A stretch of DNA of 64,000 nt from contig OW285193.1 in the NCBI GenBank assembly GCA_935421135.1, positions 5,450,496 through 5,514,495 of the forward strand. The letters are read 5' to 3'. The notes beneath the pieces are model-generated. The model worked only from the letters and a program-made list of their open reading frames with translations. It did no database searches and had not been told where the DNA came from. Shown here in pieces: positions 27,901 through 42,900 of the stretch. The DNA comes from Bugulina stolonifera (lineage: Eukaryota > Bryozoa > Gymnolaemata > Cheilostomatida > Bugulidae). The translations under genes were made by a program, and so were the position numbers. The first letter of the stretch is position 1, and each line of letters begins with the position of its first letter.

Positions 27901-30900
27901 TCATCAACATCACTATCATCATAGTCATATCCTACATCTCCCCCACCATCTGACATGTCATCATCAGCTACATCTCTCCCACCATCTGACATGTCATCAT
28001 CACCTGTAGCTGACTCCACTTCTATCTTCTCTTGAGCAGTAGGTGCACCTCCCATATGGTTCTACAAGGCAGAGAAATAATACATATTATGCATGCATTA
28101 TTTTAGTACATACGACATCTTAATCTCCTTCTTGTGGACGGAAGGAAAAATATGTGAGGTAGAAGGCAGCGAGTCATCCATAGATACAATACAACTACTA
28201 CAATGTAGGATAATACAATACAATACAATAATAACACAGAAACGTAGACCACGTTTGATACGCTGTGCTATGGAGTAGTAGACTTACATATTCAACATGT
28301 TTAAGCACGGTTAGCATCGAGGGGTTGGTATAAAGTCTACACACTGGACACGTGTTTGGAGGTAGAGGTGCACCGATATCAATAACTTCCACTTTCTCCT
28401 TCAAATATTAAACATACATGCATACATACATGTACATTCAGTGGTGATATTTTATAGAATATGCTGTATAGAAGGCTACAGGCTTAAATAATTCCCATGC
28501 AGTAATCCATGACATGAGGGTTCTCTCACCCACAGTGATCTCTTCACTGGCTACAGGGGCACTGCACGACTAATAACACATCACTTAGATTTCTACTACT
28601 AACTACTAGTTGAGAAATCCACCCTCTCTAGGAACATACAGTCACGGCATTGAACTTACTTTCATTTTTAAACAATTTTCGAAAACATTTAGATGACTTA
28701 AACAAAAATAACACAGAAGTTTGGTACCAGAGGGCAACACCAGAGAGACCAAATGTTCCAACAAATAATGATATAAAACATAAAATACTAATTTTATTCA
28801 CAATAGAACTGAGTAAAAGAACATGTATAGCTATTATAACAACATGGATTCCCAATTCAATTCATCAGGAGTGGAGTCTGTTTATTCTCATCGAATGCAT
28901 TCATATCATATCACCCCAAAAGAAAACTGAAACTGGACTTCCTGTGATCATTGGTATACTACCTTGCATTTAGCTTCATCGTGACTGGCTCTGTCTTCCT
29001 CCTTAAACCACTTATGACAATTTTTACATCTCCACACATGTCCCACCTCCTCAATATGATTGGTCAGTGCTAGCGCACTGTCACACACCTTGTAGCATAC
29101 GACACACTGGTGCTTGGGACTGTCAGCCATGCCAGAACTCTTGGATTTGGAAGGCACCTAAATAGGTTGATAGTTATACAACTATTTACAGAGTTGTTTG
29201 CATGTCAGATCTAGGTGTTATGACATGTGGTTTACATCTATGTTCAATGCAGCCTCTCCTATTTAGGTTTGTTGCATTTGTGCTACTGGAAGCAGAGTTG
29301 TGTCCTCTTGCCCAAAGTTGACCAGCTAACACCATTCAATGGTGCTTTGTTAAGAAAATGCACCTGTTTACTTGATGTCTTACAGAGAAGTTTCTTGAAT
29401 TCAAGTTGTTTGCAGAGAAAGAGTACAGTTTAGTAAACAAATGATTTCGCATGATATATACAATGTATTCACTAATATAGCTGTAGGGTAACTCATGCAA
29501 GCATTTGAATTTTGCTGGCCTTTCTTTTTGCTGGCAGTAATAAGTAGCTGCCTTTTTTCGTACTAGAATAATAAATATCCAGGCACTCAATATTATATGG
29601 TACCACTAAATAGCTGAGTGCGTCTCAATGCTACCACAAAACACATGTACAGTATAGCATAGTGTAGCATAGCATAGCATAGCATAGCATAGCATAGCAT
29701 AGCATAGCATAGCATAGCATAGCATAACATAGCATAGCATAGCATAGCATAGCATAGCATAGCATAGCATAGCACAGCATAGTATAATTGTAGTATATCA
29801 TGCAACGTGTAAGTTGGATGCCACTGAATACATGTATAACAGTATACAACATAAAACCCGCCTTTAGTACACAAGTCGTAGATAACACCAAAGTACATGC
29901 ACATACCTGTTCTCTTGCATCACATTTAGGTTTACTATTTGCACTAGACCTCCTGGTCACAGTGGGCTTGACTTGACTAGTGGGCTTGATCTATGCAATG
30001 AGTTTAAACTGAGGGTATGTGTATTTGATTTCAAATATTGTGGATACTAAGGGAAATTCTCAAAAATGTTTAAAAATTACATGCTGTATGAAAGGGAATA
30101 TTTAGAAAATCAATCGCACTGCACATATATATTATATAACGTTGGATGCCCATGCACCTACCTGTTCTTCTGGTACAGCATCTGATTTACTAGCTCTCGA
30201 AGATTTTCTGGACATGGTGGAGGTGGATGAATTAGTGAACTCCGGTGGGGACTGTGTTTCACTCACTTTACTTATCTGCAAGTAGTACACGTATGTCTTA
30301 GATAATAAATAATAGTTTTAACCTCCATGTACAAACAGTTATACTTTCAAAGCCGTACACCTAGTCATCATACACTAATACTAATAGAGATCAATAACAT
30401 ATGCGGATATATGAGAGGTTGTCCTCTCTTGTAAATTATTCCTGTGTAGATCTACTTCCTTCTGCTACAGGAGTGGGCACAGAGGCGTATACAGATACAG
30501 GGGTGGATACAGATACGGAAGTGGATACAGATTTCCCTTCTGCTGGAGAGGGTTGCTAACCAATACAAGTCTCATATGTATTTGTACACAAGCACTATTG
30601 TGGCCCATTTGCGCTTTCACATGTATACCATCTAAGTACACATATATGTTACTACTGTATACACATACATGTATGTAGGGTACATAGCACTATATACACG
30701 CTTGATCAAACACCCAAGTACATGTACATACCATTCTGCTTATTTCTGTATTGTAGTACTATTACATGTAAACCGATAATGGGAGGCTAATTTCTACTGT
30801 AATGCAAGCACAAAGTACGCTAGTCGCAAGTTATTAAGTGCCTATATTTTCATATGGTCACGTTAATTTGTATGTCACAGCAGAATACCGGATGTAGCCT

Positions 30901-33900
30901 GCTGTGTCGACAGCGCATCATCTGTACTTACGTTGTTATCAGGAAGGTCTACAGGTCGGTCAGCCCCAGCCTTAGCATCAGAGTGATTCTAACAAGTATA
31001 ATTATATTCAGTGTAAACACAGACTATAGTATAATTATATTCAGTGTAAACTCAGACTATAGTATTACTATACATGTACAAAGTAGGTTTGTCTAAATGA
31101 CCTTATCAACTTGGCATAAGGTTATAGGTGCATGCATACATGTACATATACCTGTATATACAGTATCTTCACATGACAAATAACTTACTTACACATTGTA
31201 CAATCTGCTTTGGCAATAAATACAAGTGTATATTTATGTAAGTCATGTGATGCACTTACCCACTGTATATGCTGTGACAATCTATATTCAGATGTGTTAC
31301 TATATATCTTACAGATGTGACATGTGTCATCAGGTACTTGTCTGTTACTGGCAGCAGCTATAGCTGTCTCATCTATACCCTGGGACGAAAATTGAAGAGC
31401 ATGAAATGATATGTACATAGCATAGCATAACATTGCATGCAGAATCTAATAGTATATACAAGTGGATGTGCTTGCTTCTATCGAGCAGCTGGGTTTCTTA
31501 TTTGAAGAGATGATGGGGCTAGGTGTCACGGTGGGACAGGGGACTACCCTGAAGACAAGGGGCTACCCCGGAGACAAGGGGCTACCCTGGAGACAAGGGG
31601 CTACCATTGGGACATCTGTTATTTCAATAGATGATACAATGTATATTTAATTAAATTTGCCTTCATAATAAAGGCAAAAAATGATATAGGCTGTTGAGAC
31701 TCGTCTCAAAATATCATTCAATAAAACAAACATAATTATTTACGTTCACCTTAGCATGAATAAAGTTTGACCATACAACCATCCAATAAATAGAAAATAA
31801 CACCACAACAGCTAACCTAATACCGACAGAGTGCGAATGGGTAATAGACTGGTAAAATAACTCCAATTTTCAGCAGATTTTAGCCACACAAACTTATCAA
31901 TGTTTGAAAGCCACTTTAGGTATACAATAGTGTCCCCTAACCCATCTAATGCAGGTGCTATTTGTTTGTTAGAAGTTTGCTGGTTATATTGACATAAAGA
32001 GCTGACAGTATTTTCATTTTTAAATATGAAATTTTACAGGAGGAACACATTTTAAAAGACCGAGGGAGACAACTTCGGTTTTAGCAAGGATCGGAAAGCA
32101 ACTTAGCCCCAATGGACATGAGAGCGCACACAAATTTTGGCTCAATGGACTAAATGTCAATATTTTCGACAACATGAATTCATCTCGCCTTTATATTGGT
32201 AAGTAAGTGTTTCTCTATGTAAAGCAATGCTATAGCCTATCGATGAAGTATTCTGTATTTGTTTAACGTTATGCTTACTATGGAAATTCAGAGCAGAACA
32301 CTCCTTCAAAATTTCGATTAATTGCCAACTGAGTTTTAGACGCCTTCATGCTTGAACATAAATATATCTGTATACATAATAGCTTGGGAAACAGTAACTG
32401 GTAGGACCTCCTGTGAGTCAAAGTCCAAACTAGAAACCAGTTCATGCTTTATGGGTAATAAGGGGATGAGAACTATAAGACTAGGCTATACATACACTGG
32501 CAGAGAAGTGCACTAGTATACCTATGATAAACGGGCTGCATGAATATTACGCTATACATACTGGACAGCTAGCTTCATGTCCCTCTTTCTCCTCCAATCT
32601 AAACCACAATTGACAAGTGCCACACTTCCACACATGTCCCACGGCCTGTATGTGTCGGTTTACTCCATATGCAGTAGCATAAGACTGGGGGCACATTGGA
32701 CACTTGTGTCTTCCCTTCAATTGGTTCGTATTAGTATGGGTCAGCACCTGTGATTGCTGCTCTTTCTGAGAATGCAGAGATGTGGATATTTCACCAACAG
32801 AACTGGGAACGTAGCTCGGTTCATCAATGGATGGATCACCTGCACTTGCAGCATTATTTGTAGGACCCCCGGCTTCATGAGCTCTAGCCTCAAGCTTCTG
32901 ATGATTCTACAAAATAAATGTTACTTTGTTGAAGAATTCAGGCTAAAATCACCAGTGGTACTACAGTATCTATCCATCAATCAACTGTGCGCTCTACAAT
33001 GAGTATATACAGTATAAACATAGTAGGCAGAGTACACATGTACTTACCCACTGTATATGCTGTGACAATCTATATTCAGATGTGTTACTATATATCTTAC
33101 AGATGTGACAAGTGTCATCAGGTACTTGTTTGTTACTGGCAGCAGCTATAGCTGACTCATCTATACCCTGAAAATGTGAGGAGAGGCAAAGTTAAGTGAC
33201 TGTATGCAAACTGAGTTGAATAGTGTTGGACATGTGACCATGAGGGGGGCCATTTAGGTGACAATCAAGATACAATGACAATACAGCGATGACACACGGA
33301 TCGCAACACAACGCAAGTAGTTATATACTTTGTGTGTACAAGCAACACTTGCCATTACAGCATTTGAAAACTAAACCACTTAAATATATTTTGATACTAC
33401 ACTGATACTGATGAACACGCTAGTAATGTAAATAGTTTTTTATTTAAAATTAACCCAATGTTCAATCAACATTTTATAGGTGGAATTCATCGAACTGAGC
33501 CGTTGCAATATCTAATGTGAAGACAAATCTGCTAGATTTAATTGGTGGACACACTGAATTCCCACAATTCAGCAATCGACAAAGCTTGCGAGAAAGATTT
33601 CCTGCATTATCATTACATCATATGCAACTATGCTAGCTTTTCCTCTTTCTCTTGTGATATGAAGCTAGCTCACGTAATTATATTATTTTTTTTTGTATCA
33701 TGTGAGCGTGGTGGGAACAATATTTCCTGTTTTTCTTCTGTGCTTTAGTCACTATCAGTAATAAATCATCAAGAAATTATACGTGGGTGTTCAGTCTCAC
33801 ATATTTTTTATATTTAATATCAAATAAGGTGAGGCAAGACCCAATGAAACTTTGACTATCACTAGACGTTCTGAAAATTTCAAAACCCCCAAGGCCAAAT

Positions 33901-36900
33901 TCCTAACCCCAATCCCCAAACTCAAATCCCTATTCTCCAAACTCCAAAAGAAAGTTTTTGAAACGTCCTGGTTCTACCCGACATTTTCGAACAGTCGCAA
34001 ATTCAGTCTAGTGATAGTCACAGTTTTAATGGGTCCTGTCTCACCTAATATGATATTAAATATTAAAACATGAGACTGGACACCCACCCAACCAACTATG
34101 TATAATTTTTCGAAATGTCCTTTTACCCACTAGACTATATGGGCAACTACAAAATCTTGGAATAGCAGTAAGCACTGATTACATGTAATTGACCCAATTA
34201 TCACCATAATAAAATATTATTACTTTTTATTGAAGCCCTGTCTACCGGTCACATCTGAAAATATAATAAACGCAATAATCAGCATTAACTCGTGTAAGAA
34301 AGTGTTGGGATTTTTGTTCTTTTGTCATTGAAACATGGAAGAACTGATAGCACACCAGCTCCTGGCCACAAGCGTGATATCATTTGATATATCAAACCAG
34401 ATTTGGCACAGGTTAACACCGAAAGAGACCAAGGCCAAAGGGTTTTGCGTCAACCGGTGTTTGATTAATATCTAAAAAAAAACTCGAATGCGAGTGGGAA
34501 ACAACACCATGCAGCACTACATGTAAATGGTATACATAGTGTGTAATATACATACTAGACAGCTAGCTTCATGTCCCTCTTTCTCCTCCAATCTAAACCA
34601 CAATTGACAAGTCTCACACTTCCACACATGTCCCACGGCCTGTATATGTCGGTTCACTCCATATGCAGTAGCATAAGACTGGGGACACATTGGGCACTTG
34701 TGTCTTCCCTTCAACTGGTTCGTATTAGTACGGGTCAGCACCTGCGATTGCTGCTCGTTCTGAGAATCCAAAGATGTGGATCTTTCGCCAACAGAACTGG
34801 GAATGCAGCTCGGTTCGTTATTGGATGGAGCACCTACACTCGCAGTGTTATTCATCGGACCCCCAGTTTCATGAGCTCCAGCCTCAGAATCCTGATGATT
34901 CTACAAAATATATGTTACTTTGTTTAAAAATTCAGAATCTAATCACCAGTAGTACTACAATATCTATCCATCAATCAACCGTGTGCTCTACAATGGGTAT
35001 ATATCCAGTATAAACATAGTACACATGTACCATGTACTTACCCACTGTATATGCTGTGACAATCTATATTCAGATGTGTTACTATATATCTTACAAATGT
35101 GACATGTGTCATCAGGTACTTGCTTGTTACTGGCAGCAGCTATAGCTGACTCATCTATACCCTGAAAGCGTGAATCGAGTAAAGTTAAATGACCGTATGC
35201 AAGCTGAGTTGAATAATGTCGGACATGTGACAATGAGGGGGCCATTTAGGTGACAATCAAGATACAATGACAATACAGCGATGACACACGGATCGCAACA
35301 CAACGCAAGTAGTTATATACTTTGTGTGTACAAGCAACACTTGCCATTACAGCATTTGAAAACTAAACCACTTAAATATATATTTTGGTACTATACTGTT
35401 AGAGAGAGGTTAAAGTTAGGATAGAGATGTGTAAAAAATGTTTGAGAAACACAAGAATCTATTCACATGTTGTTTGAGATCTGACTTGAAGAAAAGGCTA
35501 ACAAAATCTTTTGTCTGGAGTGTGTTCATGCGTGGCTCAGAGACATGGATTTCCAGAAAAGCAGAGTTGAAAAGAACGGAGGCGTTTAAGATGTGGATAT
35601 GGAGGAGAATGGAGAAGATCAACTGGATAGGAAATGTCAATGAGGAGAATTTCCTAAAGAGAGTGGGAGAACATCGAAAATTGGTGGAAACTATCCGGTC
35701 GAGGAAGAAGATATGAGTGGGACATGTATTGAGACATGAGGGGTTAGTGAAGGATGTCATTGAAGGAAGGATGGAAGGAAAACGACCCAGAGGGAGAAAG
35801 AGAATGATGATGATAGTTTATATACAAAATGGAAAGAAATATCACAGTTTAAGAGGGAGACAGAAAATAGAGAATTTTGAAGAGGAGCAGATCGAGGGAC
35901 CCGTCGAGGGCAGAATACATACAAACAGACTACACTGATAAACAAGTTAGTCCATGCATATGGTATAATTATATAGTGTGTAATATACATACTGGACAGC
36001 TAGCTTCATGTCCCTCTTTCTCCTCCAATCTAAACCAGATCTGACATGTGTCACACTTCCACACGTGTCCCACGGCCTGTATGTGTCGGTTAACTCCATA
36101 TGCAGTAGCATATGACTGGGGGCACATTGGGCACTTGTGTCTTCCCTTCAATTGGTTTGTATTAGTACGGGTCAGCACCTGTGACTGCTGCTCTTTCTGA
36201 GCTCCAAAATCAGGATCCTGAGGTAAGGCATATATAATCATGGAGAACAGAAGAATACTATTTAATACATGAAAGAGTCGAATCCTAATTGCTTGACTAA
36301 CAAATACTACCAGTCAAAAATGATCTTAGAAGAGAAAAGCCACAGCGGATAGAAATGCAGTAGAAAATGAATCAATAACTTGTCAGGTGACACTGTCAAT
36401 TGCTGCCTAAATGATCCAATATTTCTATGTAAAGGTGATCAGTCTTTCCAAGTTGCTGTCCATACAATCAATAGGCAAACTATTAACTAACTCCATTGGC
36501 GACAAAAACCAAATATGACATCAGCTGACCTTACTATAACACAGATGAGAAAGAGTAAAATGTACCAACTACTAGCCTGAGCTTTAGGCTCAAAGACTTA
36601 AACTGTAACACATTGCAATTGCAGTCAACTTTCCAGCACTGACGAGGATTGGCAAATTTGACACACAGGCTAGTGATATACAAGCAGATTAGAAAAGCTT
36701 CCTATACACTTACCGATCTTGGTTTGACTTTGTCAGACTGTTCAGCGGTCGGTTTCCTCTTGCCTAAAGACCTTCCCCTTCTGGAAGACGTGTGAGGATC
36801 AGTGGACCTCTGGGTGTTAGGGGAGATATCGTAGTACTCCATGTATGCCAAAACAGAGTTAAACTGTTTCTTACTCTTCAGCTTCTAAATCAATAGAAGA

Positions 36901-39900
36901 CAGGAGAGTAAATAGCCTATAGTGTAGACAATTCTAAATATAACACCTGTAGAATATACAAGCAATTCACCAAACAGCCATCATATTAATTGAGGTAAAG
37001 ATGGATTATACAAAATGAATTAATCCATGCAGCAAAGTAAACAAGAATAACAAACTAACAACACCAACAGTCAAGTGGGAGCTCCATAAACAGCATGACG
37101 ACAATTTCTAAGTAAATTTACCTGAATGTGACACCTGCAACCTGTTCAACACTGTAATATGGTACAATGAACACAGGCTAAGAGACAGGAAACAACATAG
37201 CACATGAGATGTATATTGTAGAATTATATCAATATTAGACTATGAGGCTCACCTGACAGGAAGCTATATGGTCTCTAAATGAGTTGATGGATACCTCATT
37301 GACCCACCCTTCACAACTTCGACATTGCCATCGGTGAACCTCAGCCAAATGTGAGACTAAATCACCAAAGGGAATGTCCTTCTCACATTTCGGGCAGCCC
37401 TCTGATCGCCCCGTCTACATACACACAGAGAACAGAATGTTGGAATACTTGCGCACGCAATTGATCTCCAACTGTATAATGTACGGTGCCTCAGCTACTA
37501 TTCCTATTTCAAATCACGTGACGTTACTATACCACAGATTCACCTGGGAAATTACACTCTATACGCCAACAAGTGTGAACACTGTATCAGTTAATATGAA
37601 TTACTCATTGGCCAGTGTTCAGCACCCATTGGTCAGTACTCAACACCCATTGGTCAGTACTCAACACCCATTGGTCAGTACTCAACACCCATTGGTCAGT
37701 ACTCGACACCCATTGGTCAGTACTCGACACCCATTGGTCAGTACTCAACACCCATTGGTCAGTACTCAACACCCATTGGTCAGTACTCAACACCCATTGG
37801 TCAGTACTCAACACTCATTTGTCAGAATATCTATTACTAAAAGGTCAGTATTAGGAGATGCCTTAGTCACTGGTCATGTCAGTAGCTCAAGGAGTAGTCA
37901 TAGTGTTACAAGGATATGACAGTCAATACAATACATAATAATGCACCAGGCAACTCTACGGACCTGACACTCAGCTAGCAGTGCCTGCAGGTGATTGTTC
38001 TCTCTATCTGTATCCATAGAACTATGGCTAGTAGGTAGAGTGTCCAAATCTTCTTGGGCACGAGTAGAGTCACACAGAGAGCTCATTGTACAGTAGCTCT
38101 ACCAAGTAAAACACCAAACACATGTGAACAGAGTCATGATAGAGAAGACAACTCCACACACATTCAAAATAAGGAAGAGAATGCAGCCGAATACCCTAAA
38201 ATCAGAAATTTTTAGCGGAAGAAATCCTGGAGCATTTTTTGATAGAAATACTGATTGAGCGAGTTTGGCCTATCACGGCCTATCAAGAAATTTGTGTAAG
38301 TCCCAAAATTAATGTTTAAGCATATTTCAGTATTAGAAACAAGCTCAGCTAAGCTGTATGTGTACTCAGATTTAAACCCCATTTACATAGCTGTATGTAG
38401 GCCTTACGGTCTGTTTAAACCAGTAGTTATTTAAATCATTTTGAAAGCAGAATTTGATAGGATGAAACAGTTTGTCTCTAGCTAAATTCTTAAAAATCGC
38501 TAAAAGTATCTGCTTTTAGGGTACACATGTATGTACATGTAGATCAAGTTACAGGTTATAACACCTGTTGGCAAGTCTGGAGATACTCTATATATTGGCA
38601 TGTCTGGAGGCTATACCATATATTGGCATGTCTGGAGGCTATACTATATATTGGCATGTCTGGAGGCTATACTATATATTGGCATGTCTGGAGGCTATAC
38701 TATATATTGGCATGTCTGGAGGCTATACTATATATTGGCATGTCTGGGGATAAGGCACCAGACAAACCATGCAATGTATAAAATGCTATATTAGGCCTAA
38801 ATATACCTTGACATACTCTGTGATAAGTATGAGAAAAGAAGAAGAGTAAAACAGCAAACTCACATCACAATGACTGCTAAAAGATTCTTTAGAGCTGATG
38901 CTAGCATCACATAGTGGACAGGATACAGCACCAGTAGAGTCCTGAGTACAGTGGTTCTACAATGCCAACACACAGTTGTTATCTATAATAGCTATAACAA
39001 TAATAATAATGGTAGACCCTCATTTCTGAGTATGCCTGTGGTATGTTTATATAGGTCCTACCACAGCTCAGTGGGTCTTATTTTATAGTGGTGTGTGAGC
39101 ACACCAAGTTCTCACCACCACTCTACTGCCTGTTATGAACCCAGCGTGAAGCACTGCTACAAGGCCGGAACAGACAATGCTGGTGATGCCATTTTTCACC
39201 TGCCCGCCGTGATGTGGCTGCTCTGGTATGGAAGAGGATTTGTATCCTGCATGCAGATGAAATACACACAGGGAACCTCCATTATTTCAAGTCCTGATCA
39301 GCATGGACTGAGTGGTCAGCCTAAGCCTGAAAAGCTTGTCACTGCCGAGAATCGGACCGAGGCAGTCTGGACTAAAGGCAAAAATCTTAACCCCTAGTTC
39401 ATACCGACTATACCACACCACACCACAACAAACCATACCATATCTATAGAATGCATGTAGGGTCTGTATGTGTATACCTACACACATGCAGCCTATATTT
39501 ATAGCCTACGAATATACTAGTAGCCTCTCAAATAATTTTTGAGAAGGGTTGCGTGAAGATGATGTAGTAAAAGGGTGAAGGTCCCCTACCCTATCCTATC
39601 CTACCCTACCCTACCCTCTCGGTCTAACATCCATCTAATAGGCATATAGGCCTATTACTACACCAGCTAATAAAAACAACTATTGGCTCTGTATTTGAAC
39701 TGTAACCATGGAATATGCATACCCACTTACAATATAATAGATGTAAGTACAGTACAAGTACAACAATGTGTGTTATATATGCTACTCATGTATTATATAG
39801 AGGATTGTATCATAAACTGTATTGGGTAGCCTACACACACTAATCAGCATAATACAGTACAACGCACATACCTGTGAAAGATGCTGAATTATCTCCTCTC

Positions 39901-42900
39901 TACTATGAGAAGCAAATACTTTGCACACCGCACAGTTGAATGTGTTGACCAGGTCCAGCTCTACTGTACTGGATACAGTATCACCAGCCTGTATGTAATA
40001 TAATTAATAATGAGCTGTTCTCTTACTATAAAAACGAGTGAACTAGGCTACAGCACAGATAGAACTAAAAACTAGCCTACTAAAACCAGAGAATGTTTAA
40101 GGTGATTGTCACAATTATATTCACTTCAAAGAATATCTAGAGTTGTCCGCACTATATGGAGAAGATAACCCCGAAAATAAACATTTGAAGACAGTCCCTA
40201 ATATTTTCAATCTAACAGCCTGTAGTTGTGAAATAAAAGTATTGCTTTTAGACTGAGTAGCTGGCTACTATTATAAATCTGACATACATGTATGAACAGG
40301 CAACTCCTGTGATAGTTAATGTTGTACAGTCCTGCCGCAAGGGAAGACGCATAGCCTAAGTGAGTCTACTCTAGGACATTAGTTTTATGGACATACCTTA
40401 CATTTGGTGGCATGCCTCTTGTACTCGTTGTACCCCATCTGCCACTTAGTGCAAACGGCACACTGCCAGGAGTGTGTTTGGAGGTGACTAAGGAAGTGCT
40501 TAGCTCTTGGTTCTGTGAAGGCACAGAGAGGACACTTGAGGTTAGTTCCTGTACAAGATTCACTACTGCACTCGCTGTATGCAGTGTCCTCCATGCCCTC
40601 GTCACCGTCGGATGACCAGCCTCCGCTATCATCAATAGCTGCTTCTTCACCAGCTGTATTCTCTGACATAGCAAGGGATCCTACCATTCCTATACTAATA
40701 TGTTGGGGAGAGAGACACTCCTGCTTTACCTCCCCTTCAGCCTCCGTACTTGTTCCAGTGAGAGCATGTAATCCCTTCAGTGCATGGAATTTTCTAGCAC
40801 TCGGAGGTAGCTGCCTCACTACGTTATGCAGACTCTCAATAGCTCCATCTAGTGTGGTATCTGCTGGTACATCTGGTACAGCTTCGTCTGCTGGGGACTC
40901 TGATCCAGTTGCCTCTGCTGGAGGATCTGGTACAAGTGTCCTCGTCGGAGGTGTCGGTGCATCAAATAGAGAAGCTGCAGCAGGTACACCTGTGAAGGTA
41001 GCCTCTGAACTTGTAGTCATCTGCGATGAAATTGGAAGCAGGTTTTTCCATGTAAGTGGTACTACCGGCCCATATCGCGTAGCAGTACTAGCTCTACCTG
41101 CAGCTACAACATGAATATATATATTAACTAAGATTACACACACTTCTGCTACCTTGTTGATAGAAGAGAATCTCGGTTGTAATGAGAAGGACTGGACTTT
41201 CTAAATCAGAGTGTGCAAGACTATGTAGACATATTACATGTAAAACCCAACAGGTTCCCCTACAATTCTACCACTGAAATCAAACTATAGAGAGAAAATA
41301 AATTATGAAAACCGAACCAGACATTCACTAAGCCACCATATACTACAACACCAACCAATTAGCACCCCTATAACACATTAAAGATGACTTGACATCAGGT
41401 AATTGGCAAGCTAAATTATACTGGATACTCTATGAAACTTGTAGTTAATGTCTGGGTGGAAACAGAAGATGCAACAAGTAAACTTGTAGTAACTTTTCAA
41501 ATATCCGCTATGGAACGTCTGGTCATAGCTGGATGCACCTACACGATAGTTGTTGTTATTCAATGATAAATTTACTACAATTTAATAATTATGGACAGTG
41601 AGGAAAGAAATGCGAGACACAACAGTCAGTAGTACTAGGCACAGAAGTACTGGACCAATACTACCCAAGCACCAACAACAAACACTCACCATTTTCCAGG
41701 CCTGGCTCAGATTTAATCACAACACCAATGCTAGAATAGTCTAAAACAAGATGGAATAATACGTTGTAACCACATTTAAGTGAGCCAACCGGCCGGGCCT
41801 TAGTTAAACTTATACCAGTTACACCGAAAGCATACTATTTGACCATTAATGCATTGTTAAATAGGTCAATACAACCTACATGTAGTTGATTAGGCACTCA
41901 GTACATGTAGGCTACAGTAACATAGCAAAGTCCACTAGTGTTTTGACAAGGTCTGGAAAAAGTTTTGCTGCTACTAGATGAAGGTAGTTTAACCGTAAAT
42001 AATAAAATCATATACTATGTGTACACACTGCATACAGAATAAATATTATGGCATTGCTTAATTCCAAATATATGTAAGAAATATAGGTTGACTAACAGAC
42101 TACTGATACCAACTAACCTGCTAGTTTTGGACTCGTAACATCTGTTTCATCTGATAGATCAGCAGTACATCTACGCTTACGTTGAGCATGTCTATTAGTA
42201 GGAGGAGGAGGACGCAAGAATATGTCTGCCAGAGGATTCCTGACACAATCTACTTCAATGTCTATGGGTAGATGTCTATTTCCTTCAACTTCAGCTTAAA
42301 GCAGTATAGGCATACTACACTATTGACAGCAGAAAAAATGGCTAACGCTCACCCAATTGGTGTAACTTAAAGCTGTAAAATCCTCAACTCTCAATTAGTA
42401 AGTCATTTCCATATTTTCATCGATTCTAATAGCCAAAGGAAATCTGAAATATGTCTATAATCTGTTTTGCCTAATATAGGCTGCTACCATTTGAAATGTC
42501 ACAAAGTTTGCCTCCAATGGGTAAAATCGTTGGCAAGACAATAATTGAGAAATATCCTCTAGCAGTAGATAAACATAGACAATATCTTGTATTTAATTGA
42601 CTTAAAGTGGTAGGCCTACCTAGCAAATGTTGGGTAAAGCATAAGGCTGCTTACATTAGGAGAGGAAGAAACAAAACAATTACAATCATTAGTGTCCTAA
42701 TATTTATCAGTGCATAGACTAATTTGTCAGGCACAAAGCATGAATAAAATTTAGAGAGAATTGAAGTGAAGAAAACTACTCTATTTACCTGGTTGCGATT
42801 GTAGTGATGTAACCGCTTGTGCAGCATGTTTAGGCCTGAAACATACACCAATGTTATATATTGAAAGTTGACTATAAATTATAGCAGCACCAATGTAAGT

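Larger units (their letters stand above)
32550..35400. repeat. Tandem segmental duplication of two exons (offset 1,994 bp)
   Basis: 32550-33402 and 34544-35396 are copies. They contain exons 15+14 and 13+12, and their intronic tail (gatgacacacggatcgcaac ... tatactttgtgtgtacaagc) is also nearly identical. Exon starts differ by exactly 1,994 bp in both pairs. Confidence 0.9.

Noticed and set aside
29593..29960. Long open frames rich in LCYAM repeats on the minus strand
   Set aside because: They are translations of the (AGCAT)n microsatellite; only the short exon at 29907-29990 in this area has splice support.
37607..37822. Regular 21-bp repeats resembling a repeat array of CRISPR type
   Set aside because: No unique spacers: the repeats are directly contiguous. 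The setting is a eukaryotic intron; it is a minisatellite. The same holds for 21523-21688 and 27178-27420.
39095..39397. 100-codon plus-strand ORF
   Set aside because: Inside an intron of the zinc-finger gene, no domain, no splice context; a decayed insertion is possible but not demonstrable.
40515..41114. 199-codon open frame on the plus strand
   Set aside because: Lies antisense to zinc-finger exon 5, whose frame continues into neighbouring exons and carries zinc ligands; the plus-strand frame has no recognisable features.
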